A DNA stretch of 27,701 nucleotides from NCBI RefSeq assembly GCF_958445495.1, contig NZ_CAUCSQ010000054.1:1-27701 (forward strand). The letters are read 5' to 3'. The translations under genes were made by a program, and so were the position numbers. The notes below the pieces were generated by a model. That model was given only the letters and a program-made list of their open reading frames with translations. It was not told the DNA's origin and did no database searches. Of this stretch, positions 1-7,700 are shown one piece after another (positions within the stretch are counted from its first letter, which is position 1; every line of letters begins with the position of its first letter). This stretch comes from an uncultured Bacteroides sp. (GTDB taxonomy: Bacteria > Bacteroidota > Bacteroidia > Bacteroidales > Bacteroidaceae).

Positions 1-54
1 ACTTAAAATCCCTTGGCCATTGCGGCTGTGCGGGTTCAAGTCCCGCTTCGAGTA
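1..54 (+). tRNA. tRNA-Leu (TAA anticodon), 3' part only
   Basis: The window opens inside the anticodon loop (cttaaaa, anticodon TAA). It then shows the 3' anticodon stem, a long class II variable arm (ggcc/ggct type), a T arm with the canonical loop ttcaagt between gcggg and cccgc, and the 3' acceptor strand ttcgagt with discriminator A54. CCA is not encoded. The 5' half lies outside the window, so integrity cannot be judged. A strong terminator follows at 61-95. This is probably the copy that stays functional after element insertion, because an integrase gene lies just downstream and the second copy at 2654 has an abnormal 5' half. Confidence 0.85.
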
Positions 55-60
55 CTCGGT

Positions 61-99
61 AAGGCTTCGTAAATCATTGATTTACGGAGCCTTTTAATT
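61..99 (+). terminator. Intrinsic terminator of tRNA-Leu
   Basis: A 15-bp stem (61-75 with 79-93, one T:G pair) closes a three-base loop and runs into cttttaattt. It sits 7 bases after the tRNA end. The same fold, with different bases, follows the second tRNA-Leu copy at 2720-2760. Confidence 0.85.
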
Positions 100-188
100 T
101 ATCCGTTTATCACTGTTCATCCTGTCTCAAATTATGGGTCAACGTAAATTATGATTTAAGCCCGTTTCTAGGTTGATTTATACGACTT

Positions 189-212
189 ATGTAAACCAAG
201 ATGTAAACCGGA
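189..212 (+). repeat. Putative integrase arm-type site, left copy
   Basis: A 24-bp sequence containing two direct copies of atgtaaacc 12 bp apart. It matches 2527-2550 at 22 of 24 positions in the same orientation. It lies just upstream of the integrase start, near one end of the element. The role as an integrase binding site is inferred from position and pairing with the other end. Confidence 0.45.
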
Positions 213-213
213 A

Positions 214-1005
214 ATGTGTATGAACGCATCAGTTAATATGCTGTTTTACAGGTTTAAAACTCTTAGTAATGGTGAGCATCCATTAATGATTTGTGTGTGC
301 AAAGACGGTAAACGGAAGTATGTCGGTCTTGGAATCTCTGTAAATCCTAAATATTGGGATTTTAAGAAGAATAGTCCTAAGAGTAGTTGTCCTAATAGGG
401 AACAGTTAATTAAGATTATTAATGAACAGGGACAGAAGTAAGCTGAACGTGTACTGGAGTTCTCTGCGGAGAAACGGCAATACTCGTCTGCTATTTTGAT
501 TGAAGCGGTTACTCCAGTACAGAAGGTTAGAACGGTCGGTGAACTATTTGATGGATATATAGTTCAACCTAAAGATGAAGGTAGGTTAGGGTATGCGCTT
601 TCTGTATAGCAGGTATATAATTCTCTGTTGAAATATAGAGTGCATTTGGATATATACTTCTCTGAAATAGATGTAAATTGGTTGAAAATGTATGAATCGT
701 GGTTGAGACGTTGTGGTTGGCAGATAACACTATTGGTATTTGTTTCAGAACATTGCGGGCTGTTTATAATTTAGCTTTGATTGAAGGAGTAGTGAAAGTA
801 GATTGCTATCCATCTAAGAAGTATAAAGTATCTAAGTTACATAAAGAAACAGCTAAGCGTGTCATAACAAAGGAACAGGTTAAGCAAGTCATAGAGTATG
901 ATGTATCGGGGGCACGTTTTTATAAGAGATTGGCGGTTGATATGTTTACATTCTCTTATTTAATGGGTGGTATTAACTTCACAGATATGGGCATTTCTTT
1001 ACTCT
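214..1005 (+). pseudogene. Tyrosine-type site-specific integrase, degenerate and truncated
   Basis: The reading starts at ATG 214 (or 220) with the N-terminal arm-binding domain typical of Bacteroides phage-type integrases (FYRFKTLSNGEHPLMI, then KYVGLGISVNPKYWDF). The frame hits a stop at 439-441 and another in the same frame near 607-609. It continues as the SAM-like core-binding domain (VNWLKMYESWLRRCGW) and shifts frame near 710-720. It resumes with TIGICFRTLRAVYNLALIEG and reaches the start of the catalytic domain (KRVITKEQV, then FSYLMGGINFTDM). It ends abruptly at about 990-1005, where it meets the end of an opposite-strand gene. The catalytic Arg-His-Arg-Tyr region is missing, so the protein cannot be active. 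Several independent lesions point to long decay. Family assignment rests on these recognisable motifs. Confidence 0.8.
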
Positions 1006-1610
1006 GATTTGAGTGTCAATAAAATACAAATCCTTGTCAATACCATACAGCACATTGTTGGGGACGACATCAAACACTTCATATTGGTCGTTATGAAACT
1101 CGTCTATATAATCCATTTCAAAGCCGAGCGCTTCCATGTATTCGGCAATTTCGTCTTCTGTCGCTTCCCGTTCTGCCAATATGTAAGGTTGTATGAGAAC
1201 TGCACAGAACTCCTGGCGGCTGTTATAAGAAAAGCCAATCATCTGATAGGGTACATTACTAAAGAACTTATTGTGTGCGGTAATACGAATGAAGAAATTC
1301 TCCAAATCATCCCCGGCGTACTCAAAGTTGTTCAGCTTGATAACAGACGATTTACCGTCATGGAACACTTCATTCTCACCGCCCTTATCCATGTAGGTAA
1401 TGTTGAAGTGTGACAAGTCAATCCATAAGTCGTTGGCGTTGGCAAATTCTATCAGTTCTTTAATTTGCCTTCTCTTATAGCCCTCTGTTGGTTCAACTTC
1501 TCCTGCTGCTTCCTTACTTCTTCCGGTGATACAGGCTGCTTGCTCCAAGAGATTATTGATTGGCGGGTACGCTCTATCCATTGCTTGTGAAATTCATTAA
1601 TGTATTCCAT
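979..1610 (-). pseudogene. Polyvalent-protein-type kinase gene, frameshifted and fused at its 3' end
   Basis: Two frames together make one protein. The first starts at ATG 1610 and reads MEYINEFHKQWIERTRQSII and on to a stop at 1452-1454, giving 52 residues. The second, open from 1581, picks up near 1455-1475 with KELIEFANANDLWIDLSHFN and runs to 979. The second part resembles the kinase-like domain often found next to polyvalent proteins of Bacteroidetes conjugative elements: a DLWID start, a central VIKLNNFEYAGDDLENFFIRI stretch, and a C-terminal Y(G)IDKDLYFIDTQIR. The last residues (about VKKCPYL) may come from sequence past the junction with the integrase. A single-base indel in an A/T-rich stretch would explain the frame change. 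Function is inferred from family resemblance only, and a database search could change the name. Confidence 0.5.
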
Positions 1611-1963
1611 AATTCATATAATTATGAGTTTATGCAAATGTAGCCAATCTATTTGAATCTGACAATATAAAGATGTTATTAACGATTGGAACAATCCTAA
1701 TTGTACCTACCTATAGTCTTAATGCCACAGTTCTTTATTGGATTATTAATACTGACTGTGATTTGCTTAGTTTTCAGGCAGAGGAACTTTTACAACTTGC
1801 TCACAGGTACTGATAAGAACAGCTATATAGATTTATTCTTGGATAGAACCTATAATGCTATAGAGTTGGCAACGGATATATGTTCCGTTTTACATGGTGA
1901 CAACAAATATCAGTGTTTTTTTAATTAATGGTAATTTAATATCTGAAAAAGATATAATTAAAC
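1611..1963. other. Element interior without an intact gene
   Basis: AT-rich sequence. On the + strand two overlapping frames between about 1690 and 1927 give protein-like but interrupted readings: one with VLYWIINTDCDLLSFQAEEL, stopping near 1810, and the other with KNSYIDLFLDRTYNAIELAT, stopping at 1926-1928. This is compatible with a frameshifted remnant of one gene, but I do not recognise a family. Confidence 0.3.
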
Positions 1964-2001
1964 AAAGGCAGCATTTGAAATATAATTCACTTGCTGCCTT
2001 T
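1964..2001 (-). terminator. Hairpin terminator at the end of the minus-strand remnant
   Basis: A perfect 10-bp stem (1964-1973 with 1992-2001) starts 3 bases beyond the stop codon of the small minus-strand reading frame at 2005-2148. On that strand it is followed by a T-rich stretch (ctttgtttaatt), which fits an intrinsic terminator. Confidence 0.55.
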
Positions 2002-2004
2002 AAT

Positions 2005-2148
2005 TTACTTCCTTCTCTTCTTAACTAACTTGTGCTTATCCTTCTTAGATGAATTTGAGAATAGCTGTTCTATCATCTCCCTTGTCACAGGTCTGTATAT
2101 AATATCTGTATATGCAGTTTCTCTAATCTCTTGTGGTAGACTTCTCTG
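2005..2148 (-). pseudogene. C-terminal remnant of an unknown small protein
   Basis: A 47-codon frame reads QRSLPQEIRETAYTDIIYRP and ends in a lysine/arginine-rich tail (KKDKHKLVKKRRK). It has no start codon near its beginning, and an in-frame stop lies immediately upstream at 2149-2151. An ATG in another frame lies close upstream at about 2159, so one frameshift may have cut off the N-terminus. The protein-like composition and the terminator right after the stop suggest it was once a real gene. I do not recognise the family. Confidence 0.35.
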
Positions 2149-2450
2149 TCACTCTCATATTAGGGTTAATGTCAATAGATTGGTAATTGAATTATCTACT
2201 GTAAAGATACTAAAGAGTGGGGGAAGAACACAATGTTAGGAACGCTATCTTAAATACGGTACAACAGATATGTTTAAATGCAACTATTCCATACTCTATT
2301 AGACAGTAAATAAGGAATCGGCGATTAAACTATTATTGAATATCAATTACTTTCCTTACACTATTAATACTACCTTATTATTATAGGATATATTTATATA
2401 ATCCCCCTATCTATGAAAGATTGAATAGTTGTATTATATGAATAATTCAC

Positions 2451-2458
2451 TACCTTTG
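2451..2458 (+). promoter_or_regulatory. Candidate -7 promoter element (TACCTTTG)
   Basis: A perfect match to the Bacteroides -7 consensus TAnnTTTG. A weak -33-like TTG lies about 19-20 bp upstream. Immediately downstream, a small hairpin (cgtagg 2462-2467 with cctacg 2473-2478) would sit at the start of the transcript. No open reading frame of note follows before the attachment repeat, so the gene it served may be lost. Confidence 0.4.
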
Positions 2459-2526
2459 TAACGTAGGCGAATCCTACGAAGAGATTATTAACTTATTGAA
2501 CAACTAATCTTGCTTTATATGGTTTG

Positions 2527-2550
2527 ATGTAAACCAATATGTGAACCGGA
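2527..2550 (+). repeat. Putative integrase arm-type site, right copy
   Basis: Matches 189-212 at 22 of 24 positions in direct orientation and lies about 100 bp inside the right attachment repeat. The preceding bases make a small palindrome, ggtttgatgtaaacc (2521-2535). Confidence 0.45.
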
Positions 2551-2584
2551 GCATAATTAGTGTAGGAAGATTTATATAGCTCTC

Positions 2585-2620
2585 ATTGTAATATGTTGAT
2601 TATTAATAGTATATTGCAAT
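2585..2620. repeat. Inverted repeat beside the right attachment site
   Basis: attgtaatat (2585-2594) and atattgcaat (2611-2620) are complementary at 9 of 10 positions, with a T:G at the exception. The pair ends three bases before the tRNA-like acceptor strand that starts at 2624. It could be a binding site or a chance AT-rich repeat. Confidence 0.3.
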
Positions 2621-2622
2621 AA

Positions 2623-2708
2623 TACTCGACCGGCTAAGTCGCCGGCAAGAAGGACTTAAAATCCCTTGGCCATTGCGGCTGTGCGGGTTCAAGTCCCGCT
2701 TCGAGTAC
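2623..2708 (+). pseudogene. Second tRNA-Leu copy with abnormal 5' half (attachment-site duplicate)
   Basis: From 2654 on, the sequence is identical to the tRNA-Leu 3' part at 1-55, including the TAA anticodon, variable arm and T arm. Its upstream part keeps an acceptor-like strand (actcga, 2624-2629) that pairs with tcgagt at the 3' end, at the right distance for an 84-nt tRNA-Leu. The D arm, however, is replaced by a GC hairpin (ccggc 2630-2634 with gccgg 2641-2645) without the usual D-loop GG. The anticodon stem aagga/tccct carries an A:C mismatch. It is therefore probably an attachment-site copy or relic, not a working leucine tRNA. Confidence 0.6.
2654..2708 (+). repeat. Right attachment repeat (55-bp tRNA-Leu 3' end)
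   Basis: Base-for-base identical to 1-55. The match ends at the same place in both copies (agtac, then t in one and a in the other). The true length could be greater, because the left copy is cut by the window edge. Confidence 0.85.
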
Positions 2709-2719
2709 AATTTCCTTGT

Positions 2720-2760
2720 AAGGCTTTGCGAATCGATGATTTGTAAAGCCTTTTGTTTTT
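2720..2760 (+). terminator. Intrinsic terminator after the second tRNA-Leu copy
   Basis: A 15-bp stem (2720-2734 with 2738-2752, including two G:T pairs), three-base loop, then ttttgtttttt. It is a homologue of the terminator at 61-95, with paired substitutions. Confidence 0.85.
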
Positions 2761-2972
2761 TATATAACATTACGAATTCATATCGGATTCATAGGAAGTC
2801 CTGGTTTAGCTCGGTTCAAAAACTAGGTACAAGTCTGTTGAATGTGTATATTTTATTGTGTTATTAATATTTTGTTTTGCTTACAAATTATATTTTGAAA
2901 TAATTATATTATTGATATAACCTTAGTACAAAACACCTGCTTTCACTATTGAAATCGGAAAATACAGGATTG
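2761..2972. other. AT-rich leader before the sigma factor gene
   Basis: About 210 bp with no gene. It should carry the promoter of the sigma factor gene, but I see no clear TTTG/TAnnTTTG pair at proper spacing. Confidence 0.4.
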
Positions 2973-3527
2973 ATGGAGAATGAAAATGAACAAATAGAGC
3001 TGAAGTTTCAACGTTTTTTTACTGCGAACTTTCCAAAGGTGAAAAACTTTGCTCAGATGTTGCTTAAATCGGAAACTGAAGCGGAAGATGTGGCCCAGGA
3101 TGTTTTTTGTAAGCTTTGGTTACAACCAGAGATTTGGTTGGATAGTGAGAAGGACTTGGACAATTATATCTTTATAATGACTAGAAATATGGTCCTGAAC
3201 ATATTTAAGCATCAGCAAATAGAGCAAGAATACCAGGATGAGGTCACTGAAAAGGCGCTTCTTTGTGAGTTGACCGAGAAAGAAGAGATATTGAATAATG
3301 TGTATTACGAGGAGATGCTGATGATTCTTCAACTCTCTTTGGAAAGGATGCCTAAGCGCCGGAGGCTGATATTCGAGCTCAGCCGTTTCAAAGGATTGAG
3401 TCATAAGGAAATTGCGGAAAAACTCAATGTATCTATCCGTACCATAGAGCATCATGTCTATCTGGCATTAGTAGACTTGAAGAAAGTACTTCTCTTTGCG
3501 TTTTTTTTCTCCGGTATTTTTAAGTAG
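2973..3527 (+). CDS. ECF RNA polymerase sigma factor
   Basis: A cytoplasmic extracytoplasmic-function sigma factor of about 184 residues, the usual size, of the group that Bacteroides pairs with FecR-like anti-sigma factors and SusC transporters. Region 2 is visible near the N-terminus (SETEAEDVAQDVFCKLW, then IFIMTRNMVLNIFK). Region 4 is at the C-terminus, with a helix-turn-helix (LSHKEIAEKLNVSIRTIEHHV). I chose ATG 2973 (MENENEQIEL); a TTG at 2949 would add eight residues, and Bacteroides often lacks a clear Shine-Dalgarno to decide. The protein ends in an unusual hydrophobic tail (LLFAFFFSGIFK). The anti-sigma gene follows after 56 bp. It is expected to activate the susC promoter when the anti-sigma factor releases it. 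Confidence 0.9.
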   Translation: MENENEQIELKFQRFFTANFPKVKNFAQMLLKSETEAEDVAQDVFCKLWLQPEIWLDSEKDLDNYIFIMTRNMVLNIFKHQQIEQEYQDEVTEKALLCELTEKEEILNNVYYEEMLMILQLSLERMPKRRRLIFELSRFKGLSHKEIAEKLNVSIRTIEHHVYLALVDLKKVLLFAFFFSGIFK

Positions 3528-3583
3528 TGTGTTTGTAATAATTGTATTTAGTATATAAAGCCCAAAAGGAAAGAAAAAGAGTG

Positions 3584-4573
3584 ATGAAAAATTATATTCA
3601 ACAACTTGTGGAATTATTCGGACATGGCGACTATTCGGCCGGTACACGGAAGAGAGTACAGCGGTGGTTGTCTGATGAAGAACATCCGGAGGAGAAGAAT
3701 GAAGCGCTCCGCGTACTTTGGAGGGAGGCCGGAGAGCAAGGACTCCCGCGAGGAATGGAACGCTCGATACGAAGAATGCAACGGAACATCGGAATGCAGT
3801 CCGGTACTTCCGGTAAAAGAATTCAATTGTTGATATGGAGAGTGGCAGCCATTTTCTTGTTAGCAGTTTCATCCGTTTCGGTTTATTTGGTGCTGGAGAA
3901 AGACAGGCCGCAAAAAGATTTGCTTGAATATTATATACCGACGGCTGAAATACGCGAATTGACTTTACCCGACGGCACACAAGTGATACTGAACTCAAAA
4001 AGCACTTTGCTGTATCCCGACCGGTTTGACGGAGAGACCCGGAGCGTATATTTGATAGGTGAGGCGAGTTTCAAGGTTAGGCCGGATAAGAAGCATCCTT
4101 TTGTTGTGAAGTCGAATGATTTTCAAGTCACCGCTTTGGGAACGGAGTTTAACGTGAATGCATATCCGGAGAATGACGAACAGACTGCAACTTTATTGGA
4201 AGGAAGCGTGAAAGTGGAGTTCAATAACCTTACGGCGAGTGTGATATTAAAGCCTAATCAGCAATTGGCATATAATAAACAGGCTAAGATACCAGACTTG
4301 CGGCTGCCTGATGTAGAAGACGTGACAGCATGGCAGCGCGGTGAGTTAGTGTTCAGCAATATGTATTTGGAGGATATTTTTACCGGTCTTGAACGGAAGT
4401 TCCCTTATGCGTTTATTTATAGCCTTCATAGCCTGACAGACAATACATATAGTTTCCGTTTTCAGAAACAAGTGACTTTGGAAGAAGTCATGGAAATCAT
4501 AGTGCAGGTGGCAGGGGATATCAAATACGTAATCAAGGGAAATAAATGCTATATAACAAATATAAATAAATAG
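3584..4573 (+). CDS. FecR-like anti-sigma factor, membrane anchored
   Basis: A 329-residue inner-membrane anti-sigma factor expected to hold the upstream sigma factor and to receive a signal from the STN domain of the downstream SusC. It has an N-terminal cytoplasmic part (about 1-85) and one membrane helix at about 87-103 (RVAAIFLLAVSSVSVYLVL). The periplasmic FecR domain has the typical LTLPDGTQVILNSKSTLLYP and a conserved GEASFKV, then HPFVVKSNDFQVTALGTEFN. A C-terminal domain (FSNMYLEDIFTGLERKFPYAF, about 260-329) is of the DUF4974 type seen in Bacteroidetes FecR proteins. ATG 3584 follows an aggaaag stretch; a TTG at 3542 would add 14 residues with no support. The arrangement as a trans-envelope switch is known for the family and inferred here. 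Confidence 0.9.
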   Translation: MKNYIQQLVELFGHGDYSAGTRKRVQRWLSDEEHPEEKNEALRVLWREAGEQGLPRGMERSIRRMQRNIGMQSGTSGKRIQLLIWRVAAIFLLAVSSVSVYLVLEKDRPQKDLLEYYIPTAEIRELTLPDGTQVILNSKSTLLYPDRFDGETRSVYLIGEASFKVRPDKKHPFVVKSNDFQVTALGTEFNVNAYPENDEQTATLLEGSVKVEFNNLTASVILKPNQQLAYNKQAKIPDLRLPDVEDVTAWQRGELVFSNMYLEDIFTGLERKFPYAFIYSLHSLTDNTYSFRFQKQVTLEEVMEIIVQVAGDIKYVIKGNKCYITNINK

Positions 4574-4611
4574 ATTGTAAAACCTTAAAACTTAATATTA
4601 TGCGGAAAAAT

Positions 4612-4641
4612 ATCCGGAAGGAATGCCCGTTCCTTCCGGAT
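4612..4641 (+). promoter_or_regulatory. Perfect 12-bp hairpin in the anti-sigma/susC gap
   Basis: atccggaaggaa (4612-4623) pairs perfectly with ttccttccggat (4630-4641) around a six-base loop. No T run follows, so it is not a standard intrinsic terminator. It lies 38 bp after the anti-sigma stop and 88 bp before susC. It may trim or protect transcript ends, or partly separate regulator and transporter expression. Confidence 0.55.
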
Positions 4642-4728
4642 GTGAAATCAATCTTCTTTAATATTAGCGTGTATTGACGCTATTCTGAATGCTCCTAGAA
4701 TAATAACCAATTAACTAATACTAAAAAG

Positions 4729-7700
4729 ATGCTACAAATTTACGAAAAAATAGCAGATTTGATTGCTCAAAAGCGAGTCTTTCTTACTTTTTTAAGTTTG
4801 TTATTGATACAGACTCTTGCTTTTACTCAAAATGATGGTAGGATAACTATCCAACAGAAAAATATCACTGTGATTGATGCATTGAAAACTGTGGAAAAAC
4901 AGTCTAAAATGTCCATAAACTATAGTGATTCCCAGTTGAAAGGAAAAGAAATAGCCCGGTTGGACTTGCAGAACGCTTCGGTGACGGCTTCGCTAGACGC
5001 CATATTGGAGGGGACAGGTTTCTCATATCAAGTCAATGGCAGTTATATTGTAATTATTGAAAAGAAACCGGCTGTTATACAAGTCGTCAAAGACGTCAAA
5101 GGAAAAGTGGCTGATGAAAATGGCGAGCCGCTGATTGGAGTGAATATATCGGTAGACGGTAGTTCTACGGGTACGATTACCGATTTTGACGGAAACTTTA
5201 TCATCAAAGCGCCGGAAAATTCCCTTATTAAAGTATCCTATATCGGGTATGCCACCCAGATGGTTCCTGTTTCCGGGAAAGAGTTTTACCGGATTGTGAT
5301 GAAACAGGATACCGAGGTGCTGGATGAAGTCGTTGTTACGGCATTGGGTATCAAGCGGGCGGAAAAGGCATTGTCTTATAACGTACAACAGGTAAAAGGA
5401 GATGAGCTGACTGCGGTGAAAGATGCCAACTTTGTAAACTCGTTGAACGGTAAGATAGCCGGTGTGAGTATCAATAAAAGCGCCAGCGGTGTCGGCGGTG
5501 CGACCCGAGTCGTCATGCGTGGTTCCAAATCTATTGAAGGAGATAACAATGCCCTGTATGTAGTGGATGGCATCCCTTTGTTTAATACGAATATGGGAAA
5601 TACGGATAGCGGCATCATGGGAGAAGGCAAGGCAGGGACCGAAGGCATAGCCGACTTCAACCCAGAAGACATCGAGAGCATTTCCGTGTTGAGCGGTCCT
5701 TCGGCTGCCGCCCTCTATGGTAGCAACGCTGCGAACGGAGTTATCCTGATTACTACTAAAAAAGGCAAAGAAGGAAAACTGCAATTGTCATTCTCTTCTT
5801 CATCCGAATTCAGTAAAGCATATATGACGCCTGAATTCCAGAATACGTATGGAAACAAAGACGGCATGTTCGAAAGCTGGGGCGACAAACTGGCGACTCC
5901 CACTTCGTATGACCCGAAGAATGATTTCTTCCATACAGGGACTAACTTTATCAATTCACTGACATTGTCCACCGGTACGAAACAGAACCAGACCTTTGCC
6001 TCCATTTCATCTACGAATTCGAAAGGAATTGTTCCCAACAATGAATATGATCGTCTGAATTTTACGATTCGCAATACGGCGACTTTCCTTGACGACAAGT
6101 TACAGTTAGATTTGGGAGCGTCTTATGTGAAACAGAAAGATAAAAATATGGTCTCTCAAGGACAGTATTGGAATCCGGTGATGGCGGCTTACCTATTTCC
6201 GCGCGGCGAGAATTTCGAGGCGGTTAAAACATTCGAGCGTTATGACCAGAGCCGTAATATCCCGGTCCAGTACTGGCCGGTCTCCGATGCGACATACGGT
6301 TCGCAGAACCCGTACTGGACTGCTTACCGCAATCTTGCGACGAATGATAAGAGCCGTTATATGTTTAATGTCGGCCTGACCTATAAGATTACGGATTGGT
6401 TGAATGCGGCCACCCGTTACCGGATGGATGACACCTATGTCCAATTCGAACGCAAGGTTTACGCCACTTCCGACCAGAAATTCGCGGAAGGTAAAAAAGG
6501 ATTATATGATTATAGCAACTACAAAGACCGTCAGGAATATGCCGATTTTATGCTGAATATAAGCAAACAGTTGAAGGATTTTAATATTTCCGCCAATCTT
6601 GGCTATAGCTATTCCAACTATTGGTCTTTAGCCAGAGGATATAAAGGGACTTTGTTGGGGGTGACTAATTTGTTTGCCGTCAGCAATATCGACCCGGCCA
6701 ACGGACGTATTTCCGAGACGGGCGGTGACAGCCGCGTGCGCAATCATGCCCTCTTTGCCAATATTGAGTTAGGTTGGAAAAGCATGGTTTACCTGACTCT
6801 GACCGGTCGTAATGACTGGAACTCGCGTCTGGTAAACACAAGCGAAGAATCTTTCTTCTATCCGTCAATCGGTTTGTCCGGCATTATCTCCGAAATGGTG
6901 AAGTTGCCCGAATTCATTTCCTATTTAAAGATACGCGGTTCCTATACGGAAGTAGGGGCGCCGGTTTCGGAATCGGGGCTTACTCCGGGGACGGTCACGA
7001 CACCGATTACCGGCGGCGCGTTGGTTCCCACAGGCATCTATCCGTTTACGGATTTCAAGGCAGAACGCACCCGTTCTTACGAATTGGGGGTGAGTCTCCG
7101 CTTGTGGAAAAAACTGACGGCGGAAGTTACTTATTATAAGTCGAACACATATAATCAGACATTTATCGGCGATTTGCCGGAAGCCAGCGGTTACAAACAA
7201 ATTTATCTACAGGCGGGCAATGTGGAGAATCGCGGTTGGGAAGCCTCGTTGGGATATAGCGATACGTTCAAAGATTTCAGCTTTTCTTCAAACCTGACCT
7301 TCTCCCGTAATATCAATGAGATAAAAGAAATGGTCGAGAACTATCATACCGCCATGAGCCCGGAACCCATAAATGTGCCGGAAGTGCAAAAAGACAACGG
7401 ACGTGTTATTTTGAAAGTCGGCGGCAGCATCCACGATATTTACGCCAATACTTTCTTGAAGAAAGACAGCCAGGGGTATGTCGAGATTAAAGCAGACGGT
7501 TCATACGGTCTGGAAACAGGCAAGCCGGTTTTCCTGGGCAAAACCTCGCCGGATTTCAATCTGGGTTGGAATAACTCCTTCGCCTATAAAGGATTCGGAT
7601 TGAGCTTTTTGATTAACGGGCGTTTCGGCGGTGTGGTAACCTCCTCCACACAAGCAATCCTGGATCGGTTTGGTGTCTCTAAGACAACGGCGGATGCGCG

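Larger units (their letters stand above)
56..2708. mobile_element. Decayed integrative element in tRNA-Leu, about 2.65 kb
   Basis: A perfect 55-bp direct repeat of the tRNA-Leu 3' end bounds this segment (1-55 and 2654-2708), as expected when a tyrosine recombinase inserts an element at a tRNA 3' end. The interior is visibly more AT-rich than the rest of the window. It starts with an integrase gene reading away from the intact tRNA end, the usual arrangement, but that gene is broken. The other recognisable content is a frameshifted kinase-like gene and small coding scraps. A 24-bp imperfect repeat near each end (189-212 and 2527-2550) may be arm-type integrase sites. No mobilisation, replication or cargo gene survives, so a large internal deletion of an ICE, IME or prophage is inferred. 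The element cannot move with its own enzyme. Confidence 0.75.

Noticed and set aside
1701..1928. 75-codon + strand frame in the element
   Set aside because: It has a TTG start and no promoter, and a competing frame in the same stretch looks equally protein-like. Described as a degenerate remnant, not a gene.
2673..2867. Reading frame starting within the second tRNA-Leu copy
   Set aside because: It overlaps the tRNA T arm and the terminator hairpin, and its product has no protein-like features.
5023..5784. Long antisense reading frame (253 codons) inside susC
   Set aside because: It lies wholly opposite a clear TonB-dependent transporter, has no recognisable domain and has no promoter or neighbour to support it.
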